The notes beneath the pieces were generated by a model. That model saw only the letters and a program-made list of their open reading frames with translations. It had not been told where the DNA came from and made no database searches. The translations under genes and the position numbers were made by a program. Shown here piece after piece: positions 1 through 10,295 of a stretch of 64,000 nt of DNA; within the stretch, counting starts at the first letter, position 1; each line of letters begins with the position of its first letter. This DNA comes from Paulinella micropora (taxonomy: Eukaryota > Cercozoa > Imbricatea > Euglyphida > Paulinellidae). The stretch spans positions 212,501 to 276,500 of the forward strand of contig WBZZ01002032.1 in the NCBI GenBank assembly GCA_019918135.1, read 5' to 3'.

Positions 1-51
1 GACTGGATGCACATGGCCTTTAAATTTGGCTCAGCAATTGGCAGACGATAC
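1..51. repeat. Dispersed repeat ending in (TAT)n, copy 1
   Basis: About 50 bp similar to 2053-2102, sharing gactggatgcacatggcct and cagcaattggcag. In both places the similarity runs straight into a TAT array. It may be the 3' end of a short retroposon; the left end lies outside the window. Confidence 0.6.
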
Positions 52-52
52 A

Positions 53-147
<95 letters not shown>

Positions 148-163
148 TGTTATTATTATTATT
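52..163. repeat. (TAT)n microsatellite
   Basis: A nearly pure TAT/ATT trinucleotide array with one small interruption. The 51 bases before it (starting gactggatgcacatggcc) recur at 2053-2102, again directly before a (TAT)n array. The array therefore looks like the 3' tail of a dispersed short element. Confidence 0.95.
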
Positions 164-168
164 CGATA

Positions 169-318
169 GCATAGTTTAGAGAGGGGAGTATAGATACTTA
201 GCTTTAGTATAGTTAGCTAGTGTGTGTGGCCTTCTATCAGTTATCAGTGAGCCTTTCCCTGTTTTTTTTTTCGAGTATATTTCTTCTAACGGGAAGCGCT
301 GCCATTTTTTTTTAATTT
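169..318. repeat. Dispersed repeat, copy 1 of 2
   Basis: About 150 bp that recurs imperfectly at 1650-1796. Both contain gtttagagaggggagtatag, agctagtgtgtgtggc, gagcctttccctg and ctaacgggaagcgctg in the same order. Both end in T-rich then ATT-rich sequence. Class unknown. Confidence 0.75.
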
Positions 319-585
319 AAACTCTCTTTTTATTATTATTATTATTATTCCTCTTTTGCTGCTGCTTTAATTAGCTTGCTCTTTAAGTTCACATCCGAGG
401 ACAACAAACATCGGGAGGGGGCGCTCGCGCTCGACGTTGCACTTACAAAGTACAACAATTTCGAACTGAAGGCGTCCACGCAAGTGGAGACATGTGAGGG
501 TGAAACTTCACCTTGTGCTCCCGGGTCTTTTTCCCTATAAGTATGAAAGATTTTTATAAACTGATTGTTTATTTTTTATTTGCAG

Positions 586-979
586 GCTCTTCATTGTCTT
601 TCCCATTGGTTGGCGCAAGAAGACTCCTGCGCAAGTCAATCGAGGTACTGTATGTTTTTCAAAATTCACAAGCTGCACATATTTTTTATACTTGGATGTT
701 GCAGGATCGAAGCGCTTCATTTTTGCTGCGCGCGAGGTCGACACTGACGGCGATGGCAAGGCTGACGAAATCCAATATCAGCTCATGGGTTTTTTTGGTT
801 TTAACCTTAAACACTCTTGCATGCTTGATCCGTCGCCGATGGACTTCGAGAAGCAGGTGAAGCCCGCGTGGCTCCTCTACGTCGGTAACCCCACGAACCC
901 GCCTATGATTTGCAACTGGCGGAAGCGGGAGCTTTTGCTTCTGTACGAAGCAAACAAGGTCATTTCTTCTTCTTCTTCT

Positions 980-1015
<36 letters not shown>

Positions 1016-1071
1016 ATTTTTCTTTTTCTTCTTCATATACATGTTATTATTCTTTTTCTCCACCAGCTCCA

Positions 1072-1112
<41 letters not shown>

Positions 1113-1547
1113 TTTTTGTTTTTGTTTTTTTTGGCATCTTCCTTTTCTTTATTTTGCATATTTACTGCATGCTCGCCTGAAACGTTAGAAGAAGAATCAA
1201 AAAAAGGGCCCGACTGAGCCTCGCTCTTCGGGCAGGCCAAAAAAACTGAGATTCGGTAGCAACATTGTATGTAATGAAAAATGAAGGATGTATGTAATAT
1301 TGTTTGGTTCTTTGTGCAGAATCCATCGACGTCGACGATGTTCCAGACGTTCCAGACGTCCCTGAAGAAGAAGAGACCCCTGAGCCTCCTATGCCTAAGG
1401 GGTCCAGCAAGAAAAAGCCAGGTACTAGCAAATTTCATCTTTTTTTGTGTGCTTTTTTTTCAGTGTTTCTAATTTCTGACGTGACTAGGCAAGCCGAAGT
1501 CCAAAAAGCCCGCGGTCGACGCTGATGAAGTGGACATGTCGTTGGAG
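586..1547 (+). CDS. Fragment of a spliced gene, unknown product
   Basis: Four exons can be read on the + strand: 586-644, 705-958, 1320-1421 and 1489-1547. Introns begin GT and end AG: 645-704 (60 nt), 959-1319 (361 nt, full of TTC and T runs) and 1422-1488 (67 nt). Exons 1 and 2 join in frame, as do exons 3 and 4. The exon 2/exon 3 join is out of phase by one base, so an exon or a splice site is missed, or there is an indel. The product starts with a hydrophobic-basic stretch (LFIVFPIGWRKK), then has a calcium-loop-like motif, VDTDGDGKADE. It ends in a proline/acidic then lysine-rich tail (ETPEPPMPKG, SKKKP). A further exon may end at 540 (donor gtatga), and the 3' end was not found. I do not recognise the family. 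Confidence 0.5.
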
Positions 1548-1595
1548 GTATAATCTTTCCTACTCCTTCTTCTTCTTTTTCTTTTTTTTTGTGAG

Positions 1596-1624
1596 GGGGG
1601 GGGGCCCCCGGGGGGGGGGGGGGG
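1596..1624. repeat. G/C homopolymer run
   Basis: A run of G, then C, then G. Such runs are error-prone in sequencing, and this one separates the split gene from the repeat starting at 1650. Confidence 0.8.
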
Positions 1625-1649
1625 TCAAAAGGTCTCTTTGGGCGCCGCA

Positions 1650-1795
1650 GCATATAGTTTAGAGAGGGGAGTATAGCTACTAGCTTTAGTATGGCTAGCT
1701 AGTGTGTGTGGCATTCTATCAGTGAGCCTTTCCCTGTCTTTTTTTTTCCGAGTATAATCTCTCTAACGGGAAGCGCTGACATTTCTTTTTCAAAC

Positions 1796-1796
<1 letters not shown>
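1650..1796. repeat. Dispersed repeat, copy 2 of 2
   Basis: Second copy of the 169-318 repeat, with small indels. It is followed directly by an (ATT)n array at about 1796-1837. Confidence 0.75.
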
Positions 1797-1841
<45 letters not shown>

Positions 1842-1889
1842 GAGGCACATGTCCAGGATCTGGATCTGATGCTATAGTCTGAGGAAGCC

Positions 1890-1926
<37 letters not shown>

Positions 1927-1927
1927 T
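1796..1927. repeat. Two (ATT)n arrays around a short unique segment
   Basis: ATT arrays at about 1796-1837 and 1890-1927 bracket 52 bases of unique sequence. The pattern of short body plus ATT tail repeats through 1-2450. Confidence 0.85.
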
Positions 1928-2052
1928 AGGGAGTACATAGGCCATCGGTCCCTTTCCATGGGCTGATTGGTATAAAGCTCCTAGAGTGATGTTCTATGCC
2001 GTCACTTCCTTTATTCCACCGATTGGTGTGGAGACTTTCCTTATGGAATGGA

Positions 2053-2101
2053 GGACTGGATGCACATGGCCTTTTGTCTCAGCAATTGGCAGGAGATATA
2101 C

Positions 2102-2140
<39 letters not shown>
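2053..2140. repeat. Dispersed repeat copy 2 with (TAT)n tail
   Basis: 2053-2102 matches window bases 1-51. The TAT array at 2101-2140 follows at once and abuts the SINE head at 2141. Confidence 0.65.
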
Positions 2141-2407
2141 GGACACCGTGATAGCCCAGTGGTCAAGTTCTACCATCTGGGCCCTGTCGCCAGTTCGATT
2201 CCCGTCGGTGCCACCAGTATTTTCATTGAACATACCGATCCGTCTGGACCAGTATTTTCATTGAACATACCGGCCCGTCTGGAAGTGTTGGAACTGCCCT
2301 TGCGGGGGTGTCATTAGAGCTTATCGTCAATTCTTCGTACTCCCATCACGGGTGAGACGATCGAGGCGCATGTGCAGAAATGCATCAGCCATTGACAGAG
2401 AAGCAGC

Positions 2408-2446
<39 letters not shown>
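2141..2446 (+). mobile_element. tRNA-derived SINE with (ATT)n tail
   Basis: The head contains an exact RNA polymerase III box A, tagcccagtgg (2152-2162). A near-consensus box B, agttcgattcc, lies at 2192-2202; the spacing is that of a tRNA gene. The 5' GGACACCG and 3' CGGTGCCACC segments resemble a decayed acceptor stem, but the arms do not fold well, so this is a tRNA-derived retroposon and not a working tRNA. An unrelated body of about 200 bp follows and ends in an ATT array (2409-2446), as expected of a SINE tail. Inside the body a 35-bp unit is tandemly doubled (2214-2283). Confidence 0.7.
2214..2283. repeat. 35-bp tandem duplication inside the SINE
   Basis: Two copies of a 35-bp unit containing agtattttcattgaacatac, differing at two positions near the end. 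Confidence 0.85.
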
Positions 2447-2447
<1 letters not shown>

Positions 2448-2506
2448 TTTGTTGTTGTTGTTGTCGTTGCTGTTGGTTTGTTCTGCCACTGCCTTGTTCG
2501 CAAGAA

Positions 2507-3121
2507 ATGAACGACTTCTTTCAAAACAACGGCGACCGGTATTGTATTCAGGGTAGTTCGTCCGCCGGCGTGTCGAAAGAAGTCGTTCAGGATCTTGTGA
2601 ACAAGGCAATGTCAGAACAAGCCGCATCCATTAAGGAAATGCTAGCAGAAGAAAGAAAGTTGAGAGAGGAGGAAAGGAAGAAAAAAGAAGCGCAAGATCG
2701 GAAGGAAAAAGAGGCGCAAGAGAAGCGACAACGGGAAGAGGAGAGAAGAAAGAGGAAGAATTCGAAGAAGGAGAAGGAGGAGGAGGAGGAGGAGGAGGAG
2801 GAAAGCTCAGAAGAAGAGAACGAGAGAGTGAAGAAGAAGATGAAGAAGAATAACAAGAACAAGAAAAACTATGATGATAATGATAACAACAACAACAACA
2901 TCAGCAACAACAACAGCAACAACAACAACAACAACAACAACAAAAATAGTAAGAGCGAGAGAGAAAGCTTGCTGGAGGATCTCATCGCGCGGATGGCAGC
3001 TGGCGCTCTGTCTGCTGGTAACTCACCTTCCACCCCCCAACGCGGCACCGGTCTCACCGCTCCCAGCTCACCTAACGCATGGGAGTTTGTTTTAGCATCG
3101 CTTGCGCTGACTCGGCGCTAA
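2507..3121 (+). CDS. Charged low-complexity coiled-coil-like protein
   Basis: An ATG-initiated ORF of 204 residues ending TAA. Residues 1-45 are ordinary sequence. Residues 46-125 are extremely rich in E, K and R, with heptad-like spacing typical of a single long helix or coiled coil. Residues 126-145 are an Asn-rich run coded by AAC repeats. The last 55 residues (ESLLEDLIARMAAG and a Ser/Pro-rich end) look ordinary again. No catalytic motif is visible. The start lies 61 bases after the ATT tail of the SINE. It could be a real single-exon gene or one exon of a larger gene, and the purine-rich DNA alone could keep the frame open. Confidence 0.45.
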   Translation: MNDFFQNNGDRYCIQGSSSAGVSKEVVQDLVNKAMSEQAASIKEMLAEERKLREEERKKKEAQDRKEKEAQEKRQREEERRKRKNSKKEKEEEEEEEEESSEEENERVKKKMKKNNKNKKNYDDNDNNNNNISNNNSNNNNNNNNKNSKSERESLLEDLIARMAAGALSAGNSPSTPQRGTGLTAPSSPNAWEFVLASLALTRR

Positions 3122-3789
3122 CTTCAAATGCACGCACCAGGTAGTTTGCATAGCTTTCACTTTTCTCCTTCATCTGAAAGATGTTTGAATTTGTTTTGTG
3201 TTTTTTTTCTTTGTAGTAGTGTAGTATTAATCGTAATTTTTTGCACTGGCAGGTTTGTTATGGTCGAAAGCGTGATTAAGAACGTTTGTCGCGTGCAAGA
3301 GTTAAACAAACTTCTAATTTAGTTAGTATGATATTACGGAGTTAGATTTATTATTTTTTTTAGTAATTAAAGAAATTTTGTTGTAGAATCTATGTATTTT
3401 GCGTGGCGACATCGCACTTCTCTTCCTCCCCCGTTCCCCCCTCCCCCCTCCCCCCCCCCCGGGGGGAATTTATTGTAGGTAAAAGCAATGTTTATTATCA
3501 TAATAAAGTAAAATGCTTAATGTAAACAAAGATAAACAAACTTAAAAGCAAATTCTGCATGTTGGGCATTGTTATCATCATAGATTCATAGTAGCCGGGA
3601 CTATGAAAAAGGAGAAAGATTACCGTGTCGGACCGGTTCCTGCCCACCTCTGAAGATGAAGTTAAAGTGTATTACAATTAATAAAAACATGTTTTAATAT
3701 TATTTTTATATGTTCTGCAATCAGTGAATTGATTTCCTTTCATTTCCACACGTTTTCAAAAAAGTCCATATACTTCATGGAAAATTTCG
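3122..3789. other. Intergenic AT-rich stretch
   Basis: No convincing coding sequence. It contains a C-run/G-run junction at about 3430-3466 and AT-rich sequence up to the start of copia homology. A short possible intron (gtagtttgc... to ...tggcag, 3141-3252) could belong to a downstream exon of the 2507 ORF, but no frame supports it clearly. Confidence 0.5.
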
Positions 3790-5660
3790 GAAAAAGGGAT
3801 ACCCCCAAGATTGTCGAATGTTTAGTTCTATTACGAGAACCGACTCAAGACGACAGCTGACAGGACCCAACGAATCATGGGTGGCCGACATTATACCCGA
3901 AGAGCAAAATGGCGAAGTTGCCCCAACACTCGTTTCAGACTGCAACCGTTGTACGGGAAAAAGTGACGAAAGTGACGGGTACACCAGGAAATTTTTTACA
4001 GACGACGAGTGGGAGGTGATAAAAGGTTTGACTGGCGACGCCGTCGAAGTGGAAGTGCCAGTCAAGACTGAAGTGCAAGTTACGGACACGGACTTGGGAA
4101 GCGTTGGTGGCGACGCTGGGGTCGTTCGACTTGTGCAAGGAGACGAAGTGTGCTTGGGGGAGGCTCGAAGGGTGATGGGTCAGAGGGATGAAGGCAAGAC
4201 TGTCAGCAGGGCAGAGGTGCCCAACCGGTCTGCCCCTAGTGGTGAGAGCAAAAGGAAGAGAAATGAGGTGCCGGTGAGATGGAATGGGGCAGCTGTAACC
4301 GCCTCCAATATCGTTGAGCAACCTAGGAGCAGAGGGTGAACGAGGCCAGTCAACTTCAGGTCCGGGGCATTTATGGTCACAGTACCGGTTCCGTATCGTG
4401 ATGCAACCGCCTCTGGGAAGTTTAATGAGTCGCGCTTTGCTGACATTGACAAACACCTGCGGTTGGGGGCAATAGTCGAGCGTCACGTGAGGGAGAAGCC
4501 GCCTGGAGAGCCCCTTGTGCCTACTAGATTTGTAGATTTCGAAAAGAGGCAGACAGCTGATGGACCGATGGTAGAAACAAAATCCAGGATCGCTGGCATT
4601 GGCTTCTTGCAGCCAGCATGGCAGTACGACCGTGTAGACCTTCCGACGTGCCGAGTTGAGATGGTTTGGTTAACGTGTGCGTTGGCTGTACTTCAGGATA
4701 TTATGGACATATCTAGTGCTGACGAGGAGAGTGCATTTCCGAACGTAAAGCTGCGTATCCCGGTATGGTTGAAGCCTCCGGCTGGGTATGTACCGCCGAA
4801 CGTAGTGTGGGAAGCGAAAGGGGGAGTTAACGGACTCAAGCCCTCTGGTCACGTTTACTGGAATGATCGAGTCGTACCAACGCAGAGGAAGCTTGGATTC
4901 AGTCAGAGCATAGTTGATCCGGTTGTCTTTGGCAGGGTTGATGAAGCGACGAAGAAGACGGAGGTACTTACTTATCATGTGGATGACAGTATCCATGCGG
5001 CTGCGACGAAGGAGAGTAGAGCGAAGTACGTTGGGGATCTCAACGATGAGTGGGGTAAGGTTAAGGACCTTGGGCTAGTGAAAGAGTTCTTATCCATTGA
5101 GTTTGAGGTGGAGAGAGTGGGAGGGGTCTACTCGATCACGTTACTTCAAAGGCAATACATTGACACTCTGACGAAGAGGTTCAAAAGAAATGACGGACGG
5201 GAGTGGATGCCGGCTAGAACGCCGTGGCTGCCGGAAGGATCGAAGATGGTTCCGGCATTGATTGGGTACGAGCCACAAGAGCTTCGTTTATCTGAAGGCT
5301 AGCGTTCCCGAGGCTGCAGCAGCGGTGGCGTGTATTGCTGAGCACCAAGCAAATAAGGAGAAGTTGGATTTTTGCGCGGCTGAGCAAATGCTCCGATACT
5401 TCGTGTATGTGAGGAACTGGGGCGTGCGGTTTGCATCGAATGGGAACAGGGTGTTGGAAGCGGATTCCGACTCGTCTTTGGGCAACGGGGAAAAGATCTA
5501 CTCCCGGACGGGGGGAGTTGTGTTTTTGGCTGGTGGGCCGGTGGCTGTGAGGTCGACAGCCCAGAAGTCTTTGGCCACAGGGACACAGGAAAGCGAAACA
5601 TACGCGGCCTCCGAGGTGTTACATGATTTGGAGGCGTTGCGGAACATGGTGATGCCATAA
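3790..5660 (+). pseudogene. Copia-1: truncated pol (integrase end, RT, RNase H)
   Basis: This is the same family as Copia-2, on the opposite strand. It begins in the integrase C-terminal region (YYENRLKTTAD near 3828), continues through the spacer (DDEWEVIKGLTGDAVEVEVP) and RT, and ends within RNase H. RT shows the first catalytic Asp region (DEESAFPN), a GLKPSGHVYW segment and HVDD in place of the usual YVDD. RNase H shows ADSDSSLG, RSTAQK and ESETYAA. Breaks relative to Copia-2 are a frameshift near 3965, an in-frame TGA at 4337-4339 and a small deletion with frameshift near 5282. The element stops abruptly after LEALRNMV, so the end of RNase H, LTR, gag and protease are missing. It cannot be functional. 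Confidence 0.9.
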
Positions 5661-6780
5661 CTATGTATTCACTCAATTAAAGATGAGGTACGGAACAGAC
5701 TTAATAATCCCTCATCCAGGCTTCAAAGTACATCAGGTACCTGAACAGTATGTTTAATTTGTGATCTCGACAAGGTACAGAAACCGATCTGACTTTCATG
5801 TGATTGCTGTGCGACAAACGCGTGCCTATCGCGCGCTTAGATACGTAGTGTATAACCTTTATATAACACGGATCGCACTGTCGTACAATCATATGGTAAG
5901 GTAAATCGTCCCATGAATAAGGTGTTATGAGGGAAGATGTTACTGGGGAATCAGTCCGGTAGATTAGTTAAATATTGCTAAGTGACAGTATTGCAGTTGA
6001 CAGTGAGAAATGGTAAAATATGGGAAGTGATATGAAAAACATTATTGCCGGTCGTTACTATAATAACGGTAAATTTGAACAAAACAAATGAATATAATTC
6101 AACTTGAATAAAATGGTTTGACTTCAGACTTGAAGGGAAATGATTTTATTTTTTACTGATGTGTAAACTATAACTTGTAGGGATATCCGAAGAAATATCA
6201 TTTTATGTAATTATGATGATAACACTGCCCCCGGACAATATAACCGCTATGGAAATATAATCATGAACATTTGCGGTGGCGGAGAGGCCAGTATGTGAGT
6301 AACATAGTTATGTGTAAATTTGTTCATGCGGGGAAAGTAGAAATTGTCATGTGAGAAAGTATCATTAATGTGCAAGAATAAATATGAGCAAAATTAAATA
6401 TTACTCGAAAAATTCTGACTTATGAGGATTGCGAAGCGCGAGAGCGCGATGTCGGATAAATTGTCCCAGATAGCATTACTTCTACTGAGGATGGTAGATT
6501 TTGGGCATACAAAATGTCAATTCTATGGATCGGCGACGGAGTCGCTACAGTCATCAGTAAATTGAACAGCGGTGGGAGTTGGTAAAAAAATTAGTAATTT
6601 TTATTTTGAACCGCCTGTAATATCATTAAATAAGGCAAGGTACTCTGCCTTCTTCGACTTTTTCCTTTGCGCTTCCTTGCGCGCACTACGTACGGACTGA
6701 GCGATGGACTGATCGAGTCTGAGAGAAAAAGTCTGGCTGGTGCGTCTTCATCTTCGGCCATGTGCGCGTCGAGTGGTAGA
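5661..6780. other. Non-coding stretch between Copia-1 and Copia-2
   Basis: AT-rich and without credible ORFs. It lies between the facing 3' ends of Copia-1 (+) and Copia-2 (-), so it probably contains remnants of LTRs and flanks. I found no pair of matching long repeats in it. Confidence 0.5.
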
Positions 6781-6827
6781 GAATTACAATTACCAATTCT
6801 ATTTCTACAAAAGAAGTTGGCATAAAG
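6781..6827 (-). repeat. 47-bp shared element-end repeat (3' side of Copia-2)
   Basis: The 47 bases starting gaattacaattaccaattc and ending ggcataaag are identical to 12868-12914 and 47762-47808. On the minus strand the unit directly follows a polypurine tract. This is where a copia 3' LTR should begin, so it is probably the first bases of an LTR whose remainder has been lost or replaced. Confidence 0.65.
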
Positions 6828-6835
6828 CTCCCCCT
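6827..6835 (-). promoter_or_regulatory. Polypurine tract of Copia-2
   Basis: Minus strand AGGGGGAGC, about 90 bases after the RNase H stop. The identical 9-mer occurs on the minus strand at 20241-20249 and 21474-21482. Copia elements use such tracts to prime plus-strand DNA synthesis. Confidence 0.6.
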
Positions 6836-6927
6836 AATTCCATAGGACGTGAATAATACTATCAATGTTGCACACCACTTGCTGACTTTCCTATCAACGT
6901 CTGTCTCATCACTACTGAGAGAAAAAG

Positions 6928-8739
6928 TCAATTCGAGTGTCCAGTCAGTCGGTCTGCCCCACGTTTAAATACTGACGGGCTAGTTATTTTCTTCGACAAT
7001 ATGTCAGCCCTATTGTCCCCCGAGGGCATCCATGTCACCACCACCTCCCCCTTCCGTATCGCCTCAGTTATGTGGTGATGGCGCAACGCGATGTGCCTCA
7101 ACCTTTTTCCAAACACTGAGTTCGGGGCTGTGCTGACTGTAACCTGATTATCGACCCGCAGCGTCGGCGTTCCATGCAACTCATGCAGCTCCGCCTTAAG
7201 TGGGTTCTGATCGGACCACGGCAACGATCGCACCACGTTTCGCACCGCCTCCAAATCATGCAGCACTTCCGATGCTGCATATGTTTCGCTTTCCTGTGTT
7301 CCCGTTGCTAAGTGCTTCTGTGTTGTCGATCTCACCGCAATCGGCCCACCCGCCAGAAACACAGCTCCCCCCGTTCGGGAATACATTTTCTCTCCATTGC
7401 CGAGGGACGAGTCAGAGTCGGCCTCCAACACCCTGTTACCATTCAACACAAACCTCACACCTCTGTTCCGTACATGGACAAAGTATCGGAGCAGCTGTTC
7501 AGCCGCGCAAAAATCGAATTTCTCTCTGTTGGCTTGGTGCTCTGCAATCGTCGCCACCGCAGCTGCCGCATCCGGAACGCTAGCCTTCAAGTACATATAG
7601 CTTCCCACAATTTCTTGTGGTTCGTACTCGAGCATCGCTGGCGCCATCTTTGACCCCCCCGGAAGCCACGGCGTCTTGGCCGGCATCCACTCAAGACCGT
7701 CACTTCTTTTGAATCTTTTTGTCAGAGCGTCGATGTATTGTCGCTGGAGCAGCGTTATTGAATAGACCCCTCCAGCCCTCTTCACCTCGAACTCTATCGA
7801 CAAGAACTCTTTCACTAGCCCAAGATCCTTAACATTGCCCCACTCGTCATTGCGATCCTTGACATACCTCGCCCTGCTTTCCCTCGTTGCCGCTGCATGG
7901 ATGCTGTCATCTACATGGTAAGTAAGAACTTCCGTCTTCTTCCTCCCTGCATCAACCCTGCCGAACACCACCGGATCGATCACACTCTGACTGAACCCTA
8001 GCTTCTTCTGCGTAGGCACAACCCTGTCGTTCCAGTAAATGTGACCAGAGGGTTTGAGACCATTCACTCCCCCCTTCGCCTCCCATACTGTATTGGGCGG
8101 CACATACCCAGCCGGAGACATCAACCATACAGGGATTCTCAACCTCACCTTTGGAAATGCGCTCTCCTCATCCATACTGTAAACATCCATAACCTGCAGC
8201 ACAGCTAACGCACACGTGAGCCACACCGTCTCTACTCTGCACGTCGGTAGGTCAACACGATCCTATTGCCACGCAGGTTGCAAGAAAGCAATTCCTGCAA
8301 TTCTTGACTTCGTTTCAACCGTCGGTCCGTCAACTGTCTCCCTTTTCTCAAAGTCTACAAATCTCGTAGGCACAAGGGGCTCACCAGGCGGCTTCTCCGT
8401 CACATGACGCTCCACTATCGCCCCCAAGCGCAAGTGTTTGTCAATGCCTGCGAAGCGAGGCTCATTAAACTTCCCAGAGGCAGTCGCCTCGCGATACGGA
8501 ACCTGTATTGTGACCATGAATGCCCCGGCCCTGAAGTTACCCGGCCTAGTTCTCTCTCTGCTTCTTGGTTGTGCAACGATGTTGGAGGCAATTACAGCTG
8601 CCCCATCCCATCTCACCGGCACCCCGTTCCTGTTTCTCCTGTTCCCATCCCCAAGTGCAGACGAGCTGGACGCTTCCCTTCTTCCAGCAGCTTTGCCTTC
8701 CACCCTTGGACCCACCACATGTCGAGTCTCCCCAAGCAC
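6928..8739 (-). pseudogene. Copia-2 reverse transcriptase and RNase H
   Basis: This would copy element RNA into DNA and degrade the template. The frame is open except for one TAG at 8263-8265, which replaces the Tyr codon found in Copia-1. RT has the fingers region (IDKHLRLGAIVERHV), the first catalytic Asp in MDEESAFP, a substrate loop (GLKPSGHIYW) and a HVDD box (7906-7917) where most copia RTs have YVDD. RNase H has ADSDSSLG, STTQK, ESETYAA and VDNQVTV, then the copia-typical RHHHITEAIRKGEV and NRADILSKK. The C-terminus ends normally at 6928. The part before 8613 overlaps the integrase ORF in another frame, so a frameshift lies near 8730. Confidence 0.9.
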
Positions 8740-10295
8740 TCTTCTTCTCCCACCAGTCGAACGACCCCAGCGTCTCCACCAACGCCTCCCAAGCCCGTGT
8801 CCGGAATTAGCACATCACCTTTGACTGGCACTTCTACTTCGACGGCGTCGCCAGTCAAACCTTTTATCACCTCCCACTCGTCGTCCGAGAAAAAGTTTCC
8901 GGTGTACCCGTCGTTTTCGCCACATTTTTCCCGTACAACGGTTGCAGTGTGAAATGAGTGCTGGAGCGACCTCGCCATTTTAGTTTTTGGGTAAAGGGTC
9001 GGCCATCCATGCGTCGTTGTATCCCGCACCATTATGTCCGCAGTCGTCTTGAGCTTGTTCTCATAGTAGCTCCACACCAAATACGCCGACTGCTCCACAT
9101 TCACGCCCATGAAGACCCCTGGCTCCCTTTTCTCTTCTCCTTTCTTGCCTTCCTTGTAGAACACACACAGGCATCCGAAAGGGTGCAGCATCGAGTAGTG
9201 GGGGGGCGGACGCTTGTAGAATGCCTCATGTCTGGACACAGTAGTCCCCGCCCTCCCTTGCAAGTTCAGCAAGAAAACAGCATAATCAACCGCCAACGGT
9301 AGAAAGTAAACCGGAACCGACCTCGCTACCAGTAAAGTAGTTGCCAGACCAAAAACAACCTTGATCGCCGCTTCCGCATAAGCGTCCCTGTTGGGGTCAT
9401 TTCTCACCGGCAGATGTCTCTCCACACCCGTTCGTTGCAGTTGCTCCTTGATGCTTGTCGCTATCCACTCCTTATCTGTTCTGAATTTCTTCATATTGTT
9501 TCCTGTTTGCGTAGCCGACCATGCTTGTAGCTGCTTTATTTGCTTCAGAATTCCTTCCTGCTCTCTTGTCTTGCTCCAATTGTTGCGTACAAGTCCCGTC
9601 ACATTGTCCACAAACACGTTGCAGTAAGGCGTATCACCGTACATAGGGAACTGTATCTTCCCAGTGCCATCTCCACTGCAATCCTCCCCTGCCTTTTCGC
9701 ATACAGTGAGCGATGCCCCCAGGTAGTTCGAGTGTCTCCTCATCTTCGTTGTTTGGCACGACTTGCAGGGATGGTCCACCCCCAACGATCTCCCTTTGAA
9801 GGTAATGTTATTCATTTTCGCAAACTGCCTGCCCATCGTTTCTCCAAAATGAAAGATATCATGCAGACTCCGTACGTCCGCATTCGTGGTAGGGTTCATA
9901 GATGTCGTCCAGAACGCAGATTGGAACGCAGGAAAAGAATCTTCCCCTTCATCTTTGCCAGTCTCTTCTTGCAAAGTCCGGAATCTATATTGGCAAGTAT
10001 CCGGATCAAAGTCCCCTACCAATAACTCCTCGCCGGGACGCACGTCAATTTTCTTCTTTGTAACGAAGAAACCGTCACCTTGCAGCACAATACCATAGCC
10101 TTTCTTTTGTAGCTGTCTGGCAGAGAAGAGCACGCGATCAAGCGTTTCCAAGCAGTACGCTTCACCCATAGTTACGTTTTGAGGTCCACCCTCACCAGTC
10201 ACTCCTACAAATCCCATCTTCCCCATTGCCGTTGCCTTCGTAGGTCCATCGATCCCCCGGAGATCCAGCCTCTCGTCCTCCTTGTCCCTCAGCAT
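8613..10295 (-). CDS. Copia-2 pre-integrase and integrase
   Basis: A 560-codon open stretch. The first about 90 residues are the protease C-terminal/pre-integrase linker (LFSARQLQKKGYGIVL). Next comes the integrase zinc-binding region (LHDIFHFG ... HPCKSCQTTKMRR), then the catalytic core with Asp in YCNVFVDNVTG, Asp in FRTDKEWI and Glu in RDAYAEAAIK, i.e. a DDE core. The C-terminal part has the usual copia HPFGCLCVFYK and VFMGVN segments. It is intact through the core, but it is out of frame with protease upstream and RT downstream, so no complete polyprotein can be made. The last about 40 residues are a shifted reading of the RT linker. Confidence 0.88.
   Translation of the reverse strand: MLRDKEDERLDLRGIDGPTKATAMGKMGFVGVTGEGGPQNVTMGEAYCLETLDRVLFSARQLQKKGYGIVLQGDGFFVTKKKIDVRPGEELLVGDFDPDTCQYRFRTLQEETGKDEGEDSFPAFQSAFWTTSMNPTTNADVRSLHDIFHFGETMGRQFAKMNNITFKGRSLGVDHPCKSCQTTKMRRHSNYLGASLTVCEKAGEDCSGDGTGKIQFPMYGDTPYCNVFVDNVTGLVRNNWSKTREQEGILKQIKQLQAWSATQTGNNMKKFRTDKEWIATSIKEQLQRTGVERHLPVRNDPNRDAYAEAAIKVVFGLATTLLVARSVPVYFLPLAVDYAVFLLNLQGRAGTTVSRHEAFYKRPPPHYSMLHPFGCLCVFYKEGKKGEEKREPGVFMGVNVEQSAYLVWSYYENKLKTTADIMVRDTTTHGWPTLYPKTKMARSLQHSFHTATVVREKCGENDGYTGNFFSDDEWEVIKGLTGDAVEVEVPVKGDVLIPDTGLGGVGGDAGVVRLVGEEECLGRLDMWWVQGWKAKLLEEGKRPARLHLGMGTGETGTGCR

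Noticed and set aside
692-1180. 162-codon ORF running through the TTC and T repeats
   Set aside because: Its second half is translated microsatellite, lying in what looks like an intron. Only the first part is kept as exon 2.
2141-2214. Functional tRNA gene
   Set aside because: Promoter boxes are present, but the acceptor and T stems do not pair properly and a repeat body follows, so it is a SINE head.
1699-2317. Several ORFs with poly-Asn, poly-Ile or poly-Tyr
   Set aside because: They are ATT/TAT arrays read in different frames on both strands.
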